From contig CAVSRM010000008.1 in the NCBI GenBank assembly GCA_963730365.1, positions 248,001 to 312,000 on the forward strand: DNA of 64,000 nt. Direction: 5' to 3'. Origin of the DNA: Fodinibacter sp963730365. GTDB taxonomy: Bacteria; Actinomycetota; Actinomycetes; Actinomycetales; Dermatophilaceae. The notes beneath the pieces are model-generated. The model was given only the letters and a program-made list of their open reading frames with translations. It was not told the origin of the DNA and did not search any database. The first letter of the stretch is position 1. The number at the start of each line of letters is the position of its first letter. A program made the translations under genes and the position numbers. Below, piece after piece: positions 8,064-16,045 of the stretch.

Positions 8064-8153
8064 TGGCGGTGGCGGTGGGATTTGAACCCACGGAGGGGGT
8101 GAACCCTCACACGCTTTCGAGGCGTGCTCCTTAGGCCGCTCGGACACGCCACC
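8064..8153 (-). tRNA. tRNA-Ser (anticodon CGA)
   Basis: A class II tRNA on the minus strand. The acceptor GGTGGCG (8153-8147) pairs with CGCCACC (8074-8068), with discriminator G at 8067 and CCA encoded at 8066-8064. The anticodon stem CACGC/GCGTG encloses CTCGAAA with anticodon CGA, reading UCG. The variable arm is long and the T-loop is TTCAAAT. With the tRNA at 201-288 it covers two of the serine isoacceptors. Confidence 0.97.
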
Positions 8154-8283
8154 GCCGGAGAGGTTACCGGAGCATGCACCCCGCCCCGAAATCGAGCGGC
8201 TCCGGTGCGGGACACGAACACGCCGCCCCCCGGCATCCGGGGAACGGCGCGTTCGAGGCCCGGCTCGGGCCGAGCGAAGCGTG

Positions 8284-8535
8284 TCAGGCGCGCTTCGTGA
8301 CCGCCTTGACGACGAAGAGCAGCACGACCGCCCCGAGCAGGGCGGTGAGGAAGCTGACGATGATGCCGCCCGTCCCGTCCATGCCGAGGAGGCTGAGCAT
8401 CCAGCCGCCGAGAACGGCGCCGATGATGCCGACGACGATGTTGAGGATGATGCCCTGCTGCGCGTCGGTGTTCATGATCTTGCTCGCGACCCATCCGGCG
8501 AGGCCGCCGATGATGATCCAGCCGATGATGCCCAT
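8284..8535 (-). CDS. GlsB/YeaQ/YmgE family membrane protein
   Basis: An 83-residue protein made of three membrane helices with Gly-rich faces: G-W-I-I-I-G-G-L-A-G-W-V-A-S near the start, then I-V-V-G-I-I-G-A-V-L-G-G and a final helix ending in basic residues. Length and motifs match the transglycosylase-associated (GlsB/YeaQ/YmgE) family, which is often stress induced; its molecular role is unknown and the name does not imply enzyme activity. The start at 8535 has GGGTCACCCCCC upstream on the coding strand. Confidence 0.88.
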   Translation of the reverse strand: MGIIGWIIIGGLAGWVASKIMNTDAQQGIILNIVVGIIGAVLGGWMLSLLGMDGTGGIIVSFLTALLGAVVLLFVVKAVTKRA

Positions 8536-8679
8536 GGGGGGTGACCCTTTCGTGGATGAGGCGGCCCCCGGATCGGGGAACCGCCGGCGGAGGACACTAC
8601 CCGCGGCGGACCGCCCCTCGGCCCGCGCGTACCGGCGACTTCACGAGCACGCCGGCGACGACGAGGTCGCGGGGGCGGC

Positions 8680-9150
8680 TCAGCCCCGTTGGGTCCCGAA
8701 GAAGTCCCTGATCACCGCGCCGCACTCCTCCTCGAGCACCCCGCCCACGACCTCGGCACGATGGGTGGCCCGGCGGTCCCGTGGGATGTCCCACACCGAC
8801 CCGCACGCACCGAGCTTGGGGTCCCAGGCCCCGAGGACCACTCGGTCGATGCGCGCCAGCATGAGAGCCCCGGCACACATGGGGCACGGCTCGAGGGTGA
8901 CGACGAGGGTGCACCGGTCCAGGCGCCACGACCCGCGAGCCGCCGCGGCGGCTCGGATGGCGACGACCTCGGCGTGCGACGTCGGGTCCCCGTCCACCTC
9001 ACGGAGGTTCCAGCCCTCCCCGATGACCTCACCGGCCTCGTCGAGCACCATCGCACCGACGGGCACGTCGCCGGCCGAGCCCGCGCGTTGCGCAAGGTCG
9101 AGCGCACGGACCATCCACGCGGTGTACCGGGGGTCGGTTGAGAGGCTCAC
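8680..9150 (-). CDS. tadA: tRNA-specific adenosine deaminase TadA
   Basis: A 156-residue zinc deaminase that converts A34 to inosine in tRNA-Arg(ACG). Zinc ligands are His59 in H-A-E (proton shuttle Glu61) and the cysteine pair of P-C-P-M-C (Cys89 and Cys92). The length is normal. The GTG start at 9150 is divergent from upp, whose -10 box lies only a few bases away, so the two promoters must overlap. Confidence 0.93.
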   Translation of the reverse strand: MSLSTDPRYTAWMVRALDLAQRAGSAGDVPVGAMVLDEAGEVIGEGWNLREVDGDPTSHAEVVAIRAAAAARGSWRLDRCTLVVTLEPCPMCAGALMLARIDRVVLGAWDPKLGACGSVWDIPRDRRATHRAEVVGGVLEEECGAVIRDFFGTQRG

Positions 9151-9154
9151 CCGC

Positions 9155-9160
9155 TAAGTT
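9155..9160 (+). promoter_or_regulatory. -10 box of a leaderless upp promoter
   Basis: TAAGTT is six bases upstream of the upp ATG at 9167, leaving no space for a ribosome binding site. Confidence 0.6.
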
Positions 9161-9166
9161 TCACCC

Positions 9167-9808
9167 ATGCGCGTCATCAACCCGGACCACCCGCTCATCG
9201 CCCACAAGCTGACCTACCTCCGCGACGAGCGCACGGACTCCCCGACATTCCGGCGGCTGGCGGAGGAGCTGATGACGCTGCTCGCCTACGAGGCGACGCG
9301 CGACGTGCGGATCGAGCCGTTCGAGATCCACACTCCGGTGGCGCCGACGACCGGCATCAAGCTCTCCAACCCCAAGCCGCTCATCGTGCCCATCCTGCGG
9401 GCGGGGCTCGGCATGCTCGAGGGGATGGTCCGCCTGCTGCCCAGCGCCGAGGTCGGTTTCCTGGGCATGCAGCGCAACGAGGAGACCCTCGAACCCGTCA
9501 CCTACGCCAACCGGCTGCCGGACGACCTCTCCGGGCGGCAGGTCTACGTCCTGGACCCGATGCTGGCGACCGGCGGGTCCCTGCTCGACGCCATCCGCTT
9601 CCTCCTCGAGCGCGGGGCGAACGACATCACCGCGGTCACCCTGCTCAGCGCGCCCGAGGGCATCGCCCGCCTCCAGGAGGCCCTTGCGGACGTCACCCCG
9701 CCGGTCACCCTGGTGACTGGCGCGATCGACGAGCGGCTCAACGAGGTCGGCTACATCGTCCCCGGGCTCGGCGACGCCGGCGACCGGCTCTACGGTGTCG
9801 CCCAGTGA
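9167..9808 (+). CDS. upp: Uracil phosphoribosyltransferase
   Basis: A 213-residue salvage enzyme that makes UMP from uracil and PRPP. The PRPP loop is D-P-M-L-A-T-G-G-S (residues 130-138), and the C-terminal uracil-binding segment G-Y-I-V-P-G-L-G-D-A-G-D-R is intact. Length and start agree with the family. It is divergent from tadA and apparently monocistronic. Confidence 0.95.
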   Translation: MRVINPDHPLIAHKLTYLRDERTDSPTFRRLAEELMTLLAYEATRDVRIEPFEIHTPVAPTTGIKLSNPKPLIVPILRAGLGMLEGMVRLLPSAEVGFLGMQRNEETLEPVTYANRLPDDLSGRQVYVLDPMLATGGSLLDAIRFLLERGANDITAVTLLSAPEGIARLQEALADVTPPVTLVTGAIDERLNEVGYIVPGLGDAGDRLYGVAQ

Positions 9809-9949
9809 CCCTGGGCTGAGGAACCGGCGCCGGGCAACGGACAATCGGGGCCGACACGCCAGGCCGCCTCTTTCGTCACACCAGTAACACCTGCCACGAT
9901 GTTGCGCGGGGCGTGCGCCCTGCCCGCCCACCGCGAGGAGGACACCGAC

Positions 9950-10117
9950 ATGCCCCCGATCAAGAAGATCGTGATGTGGCTCGTCGTCATCTTCCTGCTC
10001 TACGCCATCCTGACGTCCCCCGCTGATGCCGCAGACATCTTCGGTTCGGCGTGGGACGTGGTGACCAACGCCATCAGCAACGTTGCGCAGTTCTTCGACC
10101 AGCTGATCCGCGGCTGA
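9950..10117 (+). CDS. Small single-helix membrane protein
   Basis: A 55-residue protein with GAGGAG eight bases before the ATG. One hydrophobic helix spans residues 7-24 (I-V-M-W-L-V-V-I-F-L-L-Y-A-I-L), followed by an amphipathic segment with Phe and Trp. It ends two bases before the ATG of the PH-domain protein, so the pair is surely co-transcribed and probably works together at the membrane. The family is not recognised. Confidence 0.75.
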   Translation: MPPIKKIVMWLVVIFLLYAILTSPADAADIFGSAWDVVTNAISNVAQFFDQLIRG

Positions 10118-10118
10118 C

Positions 10119-10979
10119 ATGGCGCGGGCTCCCCGCCTCCACCGCGAGCTGGGACGCTATCTCGTCGCGGGCGAGGACCCCATCGTCGTCGTCCGTCGGC
10201 ACTGGTTCTCGCTCGGCAGGGAGATCGGCCTCGTCGTCGCGGCCTCGGCGTTCTTCCTGTGGATCGACGTCAACACCACCTCGTCCTCAGGTGGCCAGTC
10301 GTTCAACACCCTCGCGCTCGCGCTGTGGTGGGCGGCGGTCCTGTGGCTGGGCTGGCGGTTCATGAACTGGCGCCGCGACTGGTTCATCGCGACCGACAAG
10401 CGATTCCTCCTCTTCTACGGCTTCCTGCGTCGCAAGGTCGCGATGATGCCCCTGAAGAAGGTCACCGACATGACGTACGACCGCTCCATCCTCGGGCGGA
10501 TCGTGGGCTACGGCACGTTCGTGCTGGAGTCCGCAGGGCATGACCAGGCTCTCTCGAGGATCCCCTACGTGCCCGACGCCGACACCCACTACCGAGCCAT
10601 CTGCACCGAGCTCTTCGGGCCGAACTCGGCGCACCAGATCGACCCGGACGACCTGTGGACGCCTCCGCCCGGCCCTCCCGGTGGAGGGAACGGCTGGGAC
10701 GGTCCCCGAGGCGGGGGACCCGGCGGCGGGGGACCCGATCGCGGGGGACCCGACGGTGGAGGGGCGATCAGCCCGGATGCTGGTGGCCCGGCGGCGGCCG
10801 TCACGCCACCCCGCACGGTCGACCCCGCCGAGGCGCCGGAGTCCTGGTACCGCAGCTCGAACCTGCGGGGGCCGTTCCACCTCGACGACACCGGCGAGAT
10901 CCCCGTCGTGCGGGTGCCCGACGAGGAGGACCGTGACGACGAGGGTGTGACGTTGTACCCGCCTCGCGAGTGGCGCTGA
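10119..10979 (+). CDS. PH domain-containing membrane protein
   Basis: A 286-residue protein. Two membrane helices (about 35-50 and 64-82) are followed by a bacterial PH domain (about 85-150; D-W-F-I-A-T-D-K-R-F-L-L-F-Y-G-F-L-R-R-K). A Pro/Gly-rich linker (about 185-230) is encoded by short direct repeats of GCGGGGGACCC near 10712-10755, and the C-terminal 70 residues are polar and acidic. The topology places the PH domain in the cytoplasm. Function unknown; the 55-residue protein upstream is its likely partner. Confidence 0.85.
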   Translation: MARAPRLHRELGRYLVAGEDPIVVVRRHWFSLGREIGLVVAASAFFLWIDVNTTSSSGGQSFNTLALALWWAAVLWLGWRFMNWRRDWFIATDKRFLLFYGFLRRKVAMMPLKKVTDMTYDRSILGRIVGYGTFVLESAGHDQALSRIPYVPDADTHYRAICTELFGPNSAHQIDPDDLWTPPPGPPGGGNGWDGPRGGGPGGGGPDRGGPDGGGAISPDAGGPAAAVTPPRTVDPAEAPESWYRSSNLRGPFHLDDTGEIPVVRVPDEEDRDDEGVTLYPPREWR

Positions 10980-10995
10980 GCGAGCCGCCCGCCGC

Positions 10996-11039
10996 GTCGA
11001 GGTGACACCGCCCGCAGATCCGTGCACCCACGACTCGAC
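10996..11039 (-). repeat. 44-bp hairpin repeat, inverted copy upstream of the DUF559 gene
   Basis: The ends GTCGAG (10996-11001) and CTCGAC (11034-11039) are inverted repeats. Read on the minus strand, the element aligns along its whole length with the two copies at 12097-12144 and 12160-12207, sharing GGTGCACGGAT and TCACCTC and lacking only the 4-base CACC insert. It sits 95 bp before the DUF559 gene in the opposite orientation to the downstream copies. Confidence 0.7.
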
Positions 11040-11134
11040 CCGGGCGTCGTCCACAGCGGACCAGGCTCCCACGAGGCGTCCACAGGAGGCGGTCAGCCGC
11101 TCGGCGAACAGATGACCTGACGCATCCTCGGTCG

Positions 11135-12073
11135 ATGGCCCAGCCTCGAGTCCCTCACCGCGAGCGACGCGTGAGGGCCCGTGACGCCGCCGCCACTCAC
11201 GACGGCGTCCTCTCGCGTGCTGAGCTCCGTGCCCTCGGGATCGACCGCAACATGGTGGCCAGGGAGGTGGCGGCCGAGCGGTGGGCCGCCCACGGCACCC
11301 AGACGATCGCGCTGCACACGGGGGAGCTGTCGACCCTGGCCCTGCGCTGGCGCGCGGTGTGGGAGGTGGGCCTTGGGGTCGCCGCCGTCGATGGCGTGAG
11401 CGCCCTGCAGCACGCCGGCCTCACCGGCTACCGCGAGAGCGCCGTGCACGTCTCCGTCAAGCACACCGTCGAGCTGCGCGGGGTCGAGCGGGTGAGGGCC
11501 CACAAGGTCATCAGACGGGTGCCCGACGAGCTCGTCGACGCCGGGCTTCCCCGGACCCGGCCGGCCGTCGCGGCCGTCCGGGCTGCGCACTGGGCGGCCA
11601 GCGACCGGCAGGCGGCCCTCCTCCTCGTCATGCCCGTCCAGCAGGGGTTGTGCACAGGTGGCCAGCTCCTCGACGCGGTGGCCGCCATCCCCGGCCGGTC
11701 GCGGCGACGCCTGATCAGGGCCCTCGCCGGCGACATCGCCGGCGGGTCTCACTCCCTCCAGGAACTGGACTTCGTCCGCGCCGTGCGCAGACGGGGCCTT
11801 CCCGAGCCTCAGCGACAGGCGGTGCGGCGCTTGCCGGCCGGCACGGCATACCTCGACGTCGGGTGGCCGGAGGCGCGGCTCGCCGTCGAGCTCGACGGGT
11901 CCGGCCACCGGGCGGGCCTCCAGATGGTCGATGACGACCTTCGCCAGAACGCCGTTCAGCTCGGCGAGGACCTCGTCCTGCGCATCGGTGTGCTCGGCTG
12001 GCGCCTCACCCCCGAGCGATACCTCGACCAGGTGTGCGCGGCCTACTGGCGACGCCTCGGGCGCGCGGCCTGA
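11135..12073 (+). CDS. AbiEi-type winged-helix protein with DUF559 (Vsr-like) C-terminal domain
   Basis: A 312-residue protein. Residues about 12-60 resemble the AbiEi antitoxin winged helix (A-A-T-H-D-G-V-L-S-R-A-E-L-R-A-L-G-I). The last third contains a DUF559-like endonuclease fold with Y-L-D-V-G-W-P-E-A-R-L-A-V-E-L-D-G-S-G-H-R, where the spaced Asp and Glu-x-Asp fit a PD-(D/E)XK-type active site. No AbiEii-like nucleotidyltransferase toxin is adjacent, so this is not a complete type IV toxin-antitoxin pair. The gene is flanked on both sides by copies of one repeat in inverted orientation. No strong ribosome site is visible. Function unknown. Confidence 0.75.
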   Translation: MAQPRVPHRERRVRARDAAATHDGVLSRAELRALGIDRNMVAREVAAERWAAHGTQTIALHTGELSTLALRWRAVWEVGLGVAAVDGVSALQHAGLTGYRESAVHVSVKHTVELRGVERVRAHKVIRRVPDELVDAGLPRTRPAVAAVRAAHWAASDRQAALLLVMPVQQGLCTGGQLLDAVAAIPGRSRRRLIRALAGDIAGGSHSLQELDFVRAVRRRGLPEPQRQAVRRLPAGTAYLDVGWPEARLAVELDGSGHRAGLQMVDDDLRQNAVQLGEDLVLRIGVLGWRLTPERYLDQVCAAYWRRLGRAA

Positions 12074-12096
12074 GCGCTCCGTCCTCGTCCGGTCGA

Positions 12097-12144
12097 GTCG
12101 AATCGAAGGTGCACGGATTCACGAGCGATATCACCTCCACCGGC
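12097..12144 (+). repeat. 48-bp hairpin repeat, first downstream copy
   Basis: The core at 12107-12142 is identical over 36 bases to the core of the copy at 12170-12205, 63 bp further on. It contains GGTGCACGGATTC, the palindrome GATATC and CACCTCCACCG. It lies 23 bp after the DUF559 gene stop codon. Confidence 0.85.
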
Positions 12145-12159
12145 GTTGAAGCTCAGGCG

Positions 12160-12207
12160 GTCGAGGTGCAGGTGCACGGATTCACGAGCGATATCACCTC
12201 CACCGAC
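12160..12207 (+). repeat. 48-bp hairpin repeat, second downstream copy
   Basis: It begins GTCGAGGTG and ends CACCTCCACCGAC. The ends can pair (GTCG with CGAC, AGGTG with CACCT, leaving a 4-base bulge), so the element should fold in single-stranded form. It ends 32 bp before the purF stop codon on the other strand, so it lies between convergent genes. Confidence 0.85.
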
Positions 12208-12239
12208 GGGGCAGCCCGCGCGGTGGCGAGGCTCCGGCC

Positions 12240-13838
12240 TCAGGGGCGCAGGATCGCCTCGTTGGCGCCGCCAGCAGCAGAGGTCGCGACCCCCTCGACG
12301 TCGACCGCCGCGGGGTGGCGCCCCGGGTGTCGCTCGCCGGTGACCCGGCCGGGGGGCGCTGCCACGATGGGTAGCTCGAGCTCCAGCACGCCCTTGCCCA
12401 TCCGCTCGTCGTCGGGCAGGGCCACGGGGTAGCTCCCGGTGAAGCACGCCCGACAGAGCTCGTCCGCCGGCTGCTCCGTGGCGGCGATCATGCCCTCCTC
12501 GGAGATGTAGCCCAGGGTGTCGGCCCCGATCGAGGAGCAGACCTCCTGGACCCCGATGCCCGTGGCGATGAGCTCGGCGCGGGTCGGGAAGTCGATGCCG
12601 AAGAAGCACGGCCACTTCACCGGTGGTGCGGAGATCCGGACGTGGACCTCGGCGGCCCCGGCCTCGCGCAGCATGCGCACCAGCGCGCGCTGGGTGTTGC
12701 CGCGCACGATGGTGTCGTCGACCACGACGAGGCGCTTCCCGCGGATGACGTCCTTCAGCGGGTTGAGCTTGAGCCGGATGCCGAGCTGGCGGATCGTCTG
12801 CGACGGAGCGATGAAGGTGCGGCCGACGTAGGAGTTCTTCACCAGGCCCTGGCCGTAGGGGATGCCCGACTCCTGGGCGTACCCGATGGCGGCCGGTGTG
12901 CCGGACTCCGGCGTGGGCATGACCATGTCCGCCTCGACCGGGTGCTCGCGCGCCAGAGTTCGACCCATCTCGACCCGCGCCTCGTGGATGCCGCGGCCGT
13001 TGATGGTCGTGTCCGGGCGAGCGAGGTACACGTACTCGAAGACGCAGCCGCTCCGCCTCGTCGGGGCGAAGCGCTGGGAGCGGAGCCCGTCCTCGTCGAT
13101 GGCGATCAGCTCACCGGGCTCGACCTCACGGATGAACGAGGCGCCGACGATGTCCAGCGCAGCCGTCTCGGACGCGATGACCCACCCGCGGTCGAGGCGA
13201 CCGATGACCATGGGTCGGAACCCCTGGGGGTCACGAGCGGCATACAGGGTGGTCTCGTCCATGAAGACGAAGCAGAAGGCGCCCCTCAGCATCGGCAGCA
13301 CGTCGAGCGCGGCTGCCTCGAGAGTGCGGTCGGGGTCGGCTGCCAGGAGGGCGGTGACCAGGGCGGTGTCCGTCGTGTTGCCGCGGGCGAGCTCGCCGCG
13401 GTGGGCGTCGTTCCCGCGCCGGCCGTCGACGAGGTCGCGCAGGTCCGCGGAGTTCGTGAGGTTGCCGTTGTGGGCCAGCGCCACGGTGCCGTCGGCATGT
13501 CCGCCCAACGTCGGCTGGGCGTTCTCCCAGGTCGACCCGCCGGTCGTGGAGTAGCGGCAGTGCCCCACCGCCACGTGACCTCGGAGGGAGGCGAGCGACC
13601 GCTCGTCGAAGACCTGCGAGACCAGACCCATGTCCTTGTAGACAAGAAGCCGCTTGCCGTCCGAGGTGGCGATGCCGGCAGACTCCTGTCCGCGGTGCTG
13701 CAGCGCGTAGAGCCCGTAGTAGGTCAACTTGGCGACGTCTTCACCTGGGGCCCAGACCCCGAAGACACCGCAGGCGTCCTGCGGCCCCTTCTCACCGGGA
13801 AGCAGGTCGTGGGTCAGGCGTCCGTCACCTCGTGGCAC
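12240..13838 (-). CDS. purF: Amidophosphoribosyltransferase (glutamine PRPP amidotransferase)
   Basis: A 532-residue enzyme for the first committed step of purine synthesis. A 22-residue propeptide precedes the N-terminal nucleophile Cys23 (C-G-V-F-G-V-W); the glutaminase domain continues with G-H-C-R-Y-S-T-T-G. The PRPP motif V-V-V-D-D-T-I-V-R-G-N-T lies in the C-terminal half. The GTG at 13838 is chosen because it gives a propeptide of normal size; the frame is open further upstream but codes for Arg/Gly/Pro-rich noise. An 81-residue membrane protein gene lies 26 bp upstream on the same strand. Confidence 0.95.
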   Translation of the reverse strand: MPRGDGRLTHDLLPGEKGPQDACGVFGVWAPGEDVAKLTYYGLYALQHRGQESAGIATSDGKRLLVYKDMGLVSQVFDERSLASLRGHVAVGHCRYSTTGGSTWENAQPTLGGHADGTVALAHNGNLTNSADLRDLVDGRRGNDAHRGELARGNTTDTALVTALLAADPDRTLEAAALDVLPMLRGAFCFVFMDETTLYAARDPQGFRPMVIGRLDRGWVIASETAALDIVGASFIREVEPGELIAIDEDGLRSQRFAPTRRSGCVFEYVYLARPDTTINGRGIHEARVEMGRTLAREHPVEADMVMPTPESGTPAAIGYAQESGIPYGQGLVKNSYVGRTFIAPSQTIRQLGIRLKLNPLKDVIRGKRLVVVDDTIVRGNTQRALVRMLREAGAAEVHVRISAPPVKWPCFFGIDFPTRAELIATGIGVQEVCSSIGADTLGYISEEGMIAATEQPADELCRACFTGSYPVALPDDERMGKGVLELELPIVAAPPGRVTGERHPGRHPAAVDVEGVATSAAGGANEAILRP

Positions 13839-13864
13839 GTCGCCGATCCTTCCACATCGAGGCG

Positions 13865-14110
13865 TCAGCCCCGGTCCGCGCGACGGTCCAGCGCGAGGGC
13901 CACCAGCACTCCGAGCAGCGCGAACAACCCCGCGAAGAGAAAACCGAGATAGCCGATCCCGGCCATGGCGGAGTAGTCCGAGGGAACCACGGGGTCCGAG
14001 TCGGTGAACACGTCGCTCACCGACAGGAGCGCGCCGACGATGAACCCGAGAACCGCACCGGTGATGGCGAAGGGCAGGAACCGGGGCCGACGAGGTGCTG
14101 ACACGCTCAT
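13865..14110 (-). CDS. Small two-helix membrane protein
   Basis: An 81-residue protein with two membrane helices (about 12-32 and 49-70) separated by an acidic loop (D-V-F-T-D-S-D-P-V-V-P) and ending in D-R-R-A-D-R-G. It precedes purF by 26 bp on the same strand and may be co-transcribed with it. No ribosome site is clear and no family is recognised with confidence. Confidence 0.65.
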   Translation of the reverse strand: MSVSAPRRPRFLPFAITGAVLGFIVGALLSVSDVFTDSDPVVPSDYSAMAGIGYLGFLFAGLFALLGVLVALALDRRADRG

Positions 14111-14205
14111 TACGGTACGGCAGGCGGACTCGGCCGCAGGAGATCGGGCCGCCAGACTGGAGGGGTGCGCACATCCACCTCCACGAGCCGCTACGAACTC
14201 CACGC

Positions 14206-15786
14206 ATGACGACTCCCCAGCCCACCTCCCAGCCTCGCCGCCCCCGTGGACTCTGGTATGCCGCGGGCACCCTTCTCGCCACGGCTGCCGGCGCCGGTGT
14301 GGGTCACCTCGTGGCCGGACTGGTCTCCCCGGAGGCCTCGCCGGTGCTCGCCGTGGGCTCCGCAGTGGTCGACGCGACGCCAACGCCGGTCAAGGAATGG
14401 GCCGTGTCGACCTTCGGGACCGCGGACAAGCCCATCCTCATCGGGTCGGTGACCATCGTGACCCTGCTCGTCGCCGGTGCCATCGGTCTGGTCGCGCGCT
14501 CACGTCGCACTCTCGGCCTCTCGCTCCTCGGCGCCCTCGCCCTCACCTCGGTCGTCGCGGCCGCCATGAGGCCCACCAGCGCGCCGGTCGACCTCCTTCC
14601 CGGGTTCGTCACCGCCATCGTCGGGGTCCTCGCGATGGGCTGGTTGCTCGGGTTGCTCGATGGGCTCGGTGCTGCCGACGCGGACCCCGCCGCCGGTGCG
14701 GGAGCCACCTCCTCGGCCTTCGAGGACGGCCGCAGCGACCGACGCCATGTGCTCATCGCCGCCGCCGGCCTGGGAGCCGTCGCAGCCACCGGTGGGGCGC
14801 TCGGGCAGGCCCTCGGCGGCGGGGTGTCCCCGTCCTCTGTGACGCTCCCGACCCCCGCCGAGCCACTGCCACCCCTGCCCGAGGGGCTGGAGCGGGCCAC
14901 CCGCGGCATCGCGCCGTTCAGCACGCCGAACACGGACTTCTACCGGATCGACACGGCGCTGGTGATCCCCCGCGTCGACCCCGACTCGTGGAAGCTGACC
15001 ATCGACGGCGAGGTCGACAACCCGTTCGAGATCACCTACGCCGAGCTGCTCGCCATGCCCCTGATCGAGCGGGACGTCACCCTGACCTGCGTGTCGAACG
15101 AGGTCGGCGGGCCGTACGTCGGCGGGGCACGCTGGCTGGGCGTGCGGACCAGCGACCTGCTCGCCCAGGCCGGCATCCGGCCGGGTGTCGACCAGATCTT
15201 CAGCCACTCGACGGAGGGCATGACCATCTCGACCCCGGTCCAGGCCCTCACCGATGACAGGGAGTCGCTGATCGCCGTGGGCATGAACGGGGAGCCGCTG
15301 CCGGCGCGCCACGGGTTCCCCGCGCGGCTGGTCACCCCGGGGCTCTACGGTTTCGTCGGCGCCACGAAGTGGCTCACCCGCATGGAGGCAACGACCTACG
15401 CCGCCGAGTCGGCCTACTGGACGGACCGCGGCTGGGCCACCGACGCACCGATCCTCACGCAGTCGCGCATCGACACCCCTCGCGGACTGAGCACGACGTC
15501 CGCCGGGCAGGTCATGATCGGCGGGGTCGCCTGGGCCCAGCACCGCGGCATCCAGCAGGTCGAGGTGCGCATCGACGAGGAGCCGTGGCAGGAGGCCACC
15601 CTCGGTCCCGATGCGGGCATCGACTACTGGCGCCAGTGGTACCTCCCCTGGGATGCCTCCCCGGGGCGGCACACCCTCACGGTGCGGGCCACCGACAGCA
15701 CCGGCGCCACTCAGCCCGAGGAGCGCCAGGACCCGTTTCCCGAGGGAGCCACCGGGTGGCACTCGGTCGTGGTCATCATCGAGTGA
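14206..15786 (+). CDS. Molybdopterin-dependent (sulfite-oxidase-fold) membrane oxidoreductase
   Basis: A 526-residue protein. The first 180 residues hold about five membrane helices. The extracytoplasmic part has the sulfite-oxidase fold: F-Y-R-I-D-T-A-L and D-P-D-S-W-K-L-T-I-D-G-E-V, then T-L-T-C-V-S-N-E-V-G-G, where the Cys should bind molybdenum, and a C-terminal Mo-co dimerisation domain (V-E-V-R-I-D-E-E-P-W). The physiological substrate is unknown. It lies beside the fasciclin/sigK/rskA genes, an association also seen in other actinobacteria, so SigK control is plausible. The ATG at 14206 lacks a clear ribosome site. Confidence 0.85.
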   Translation: MTTPQPTSQPRRPRGLWYAAGTLLATAAGAGVGHLVAGLVSPEASPVLAVGSAVVDATPTPVKEWAVSTFGTADKPILIGSVTIVTLLVAGAIGLVARSRRTLGLSLLGALALTSVVAAAMRPTSAPVDLLPGFVTAIVGVLAMGWLLGLLDGLGAADADPAAGAGATSSAFEDGRSDRRHVLIAAAGLGAVAATGGALGQALGGGVSPSSVTLPTPAEPLPPLPEGLERATRGIAPFSTPNTDFYRIDTALVIPRVDPDSWKLTIDGEVDNPFEITYAELLAMPLIERDVTLTCVSNEVGGPYVGGARWLGVRTSDLLAQAGIRPGVDQIFSHSTEGMTISTPVQALTDDRESLIAVGMNGEPLPARHGFPARLVTPGLYGFVGATKWLTRMEATTYAAESAYWTDRGWATDAPILTQSRIDTPRGLSTTSAGQVMIGGVAWAQHRGIQQVEVRIDEEPWQEATLGPDAGIDYWRQWYLPWDASPGRHTLTVRATDSTGATQPEERQDPFPEGATGWHSVVVIIE

Positions 15787-15838
15787 CCCGACAGCCCCGG
15801 CGGCAGGCCCAGGGGCACGGCCCGCCCCGGGGCTCGGG
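15787..15838 (+). terminator. GC-rich hairpin after the molybdopterin oxidoreductase
   Basis: CCCGACAGCCCCGG and CCGGGGCTCGGG pair imperfectly around about 20 bases directly after the stop codon. There is no T run, so terminator strength is uncertain. Confidence 0.45.
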
Positions 15839-15894
15839 CGACGGTCGTGGACGCGTGAGTCTCCCGCCTCCGAACGGACGGCGCCGAAGCCGAT

Positions 15895-15923
15895 GGCCGT
15901 CACCCGCTGCGCGGGTGGCGGCC
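15895..15923. repeat. Short hairpin in the oxidoreductase-fasciclin gap
   Basis: GGCCGTCACCCGC (15895-15907) pairs with GCGGGTGGCGGCC (15911-15923) over a TGC loop with one mismatch. It lies in the 259-bp gap, upstream of the presumed SigK promoter, and could be a second terminator. Confidence 0.5.
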
Positions 15924-15966
15924 TTCTGCGGTCCGGTCGAGGAACTCCAAGAAACTTCTCCGGCAA

Positions 15967-15994
15967 CCAATCCGGTTGACCCCGGGTGTCGAAC
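15967..15994 (+). promoter_or_regulatory. Probable SigK (ECF) promoter of the fasciclin gene
   Basis: CCAATCC (15967-15973) and TCGAAC (15989-15994) are separated by 15 bases. This resembles the -35/-10 pattern recognised by mycobacterial SigK (CCATCC-like and CGAA-like boxes), and it lies 52-79 bp before a fasciclin gene, the class of gene SigK controls there. The transfer to this organism is inference. Confidence 0.5.
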
Positions 15995-16045
15995 CACCTG
16001 TGCAAGAACCAAACACGACACCTACAACGTCAAGGAGCAGTTCCC

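Noticed and set aside
11046..11086. Two TCCACAG words resembling actinobacterial DnaA boxes.
   Set aside because: Only two imperfect copies, no AT-rich region, no dnaA or dnaN nearby; expected by chance in this composition.
11135..12073. A complete AbiE type IV toxin-antitoxin or phage-defence system.
   Set aside because: No AbiEii-type nucleotidyltransferase gene is beside it; the neighbours are a PH-domain protein and purF.
10995..12207. A CRISPR array, because of repeated short sequences.
   Set aside because: Only two direct copies with a single 27-bp spacer-like gap and one inverted copy on the far side of a gene; no cas genes.
14165..14209. A 14-codon frame from a GTG ending in TGA that overlaps the ATG of the molybdopterin oxidoreductase, like a leader peptide.
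   Set aside because: The GGAGG before it is only about one base from the GTG, too close to work, and the peptide has no run of regulatory codons.
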